From positions 1 to 38,600 of IMG/VR virus record IMGVR_UViG_3300036859_001048: 38,600 nucleotides of DNA; one strand, 5' to 3'. Made by a program: the position numbers and the translations under genes. Numbering within the stretch: position 1 is the first letter of the stretch; the number at the start of each line of letters is the position of its first letter. The stretch comes from a virus. The notes under the pieces were generated by a model, which did no database searches, was not told where the DNA came from, and worked only from the letters and a program-made list of their open reading frames with translations. This document shows, one piece after another, positions 38,344 to 38,600 of the stretch.

Positions 38344-38600
38344 CCGGCGACCTCGCCGGTGTCGCCGCGCTCGTGACCGCCCTCGGCGGGGTCGTGTTCA
38401 CGGCCTACGGCCTGTCCCGATCCGGCCGGCGTGTCCGCGGCGTCGAGGGCGACCTGTCCGGCGCGCGGATGCAGCTCGAGGTCGAGATCGCCTCCGTCCG
38501 CGCGCACTACGAGCGCCAGGTCCGCCTGTGCCACGACGAGCTCGCGCAGGTTCACTCCGAGTTCGCAGTGCTCCGCCGCCAGATCGGGGATAGCGGATGA
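38340..38600 (+). CDS. holin-like protein with coiled coil
   Basis: 86 residues from a GTG that overlaps the previous stop. One hydrophobic helix (GVAALVTALGGVVFTAYGL) is followed by a basic loop (SRSGRRVRG) and a coiled coil (LEVEIASVRAHYERQVRLCHDELAQVHSEFAVLRRQIG). The single span plus coiled coil and its place after a peptidase resemble small phage holins. The stop is the last three bases of the window, so the gene looks complete. Confidence 0.55.
   Translation: MTGDLAGVAALVTALGGVVFTAYGLSRSGRRVRGVEGDLSGARMQLEVEIASVRAHYERQVRLCHDELAQVHSEFAVLRRQIGDSG

Overview
The window is a compact, GC-rich (roughly two thirds G+C) tailed-phage or prophage sequence. Almost every gene is on the + strand, with stop/start overlaps of the ATGA or GTGA type. 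The late genes form a classic HK97-type siphovirus module. GC-rich codon use, frequent GTG starts, TTGACG-type -35 boxes and the small Cys-rich and DUF proteins suggest an actinobacterial (or similar high-GC) host. The host is inferred, not proven.

Layout. 1-5420: early/accessory block of small zinc-ribbon proteins, a DUF6166 protein, an HNH nuclease, a probable RecT/Bet-like annealing protein, a conserved phage protein with a GEATGHSHAI motif, and a DUF6745 protein containing 37 copies of a 12-bp tandem repeat. 5404-8649: replication and recombination, with a DnaB-N/RepA-like helicase, a hairpin-rich segment, a tRNA-Gly-like gene with an abnormal anticodon loop, a Cys-rich/HTH protein and a RusA resolvase. 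8699-13992: small unknown genes, one of which is split by a complete IS1595-family element (9757-12100). The element has 25-bp terminal inverted repeats, an 8-bp target duplication (TAAAGTTC) and two non-transposase cargo genes. 14076-16883: a FliA/WhiG-like sigma factor with a perfect 20-bp palindrome shortly upstream, a small tyrosine recombinase and a terminase-adjacent HNH nuclease. 17082-38600: late genes in order: terminase small and large subunits, membrane protein, portal, prohead protease, major capsid protein, accessory structural proteins including a large repeat-bearing fibre-like protein, head-tail connector, tail terminator-like protein, tail tube, G/GT tail chaperones made by a -1 frameshift, gp10-like protein, tape measure, distal tail proteins, M23 peptidase and two membrane-anchored lysis-type proteins.

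How the parts fit: the annealing protein, helicase and RusA would support replication and recombination. The phage sigma factor sits just before the late region and could switch transcription to it. The recombinase suggests integration or dimer resolution, but no repressor was recognised. The strongest unusual signals are the IS insertion with a precisely reconstructable target gene, the divergent tRNA and its hairpin-rich surroundings, the homogenised 12-bp repeat, and the sigma factor with its palindrome.
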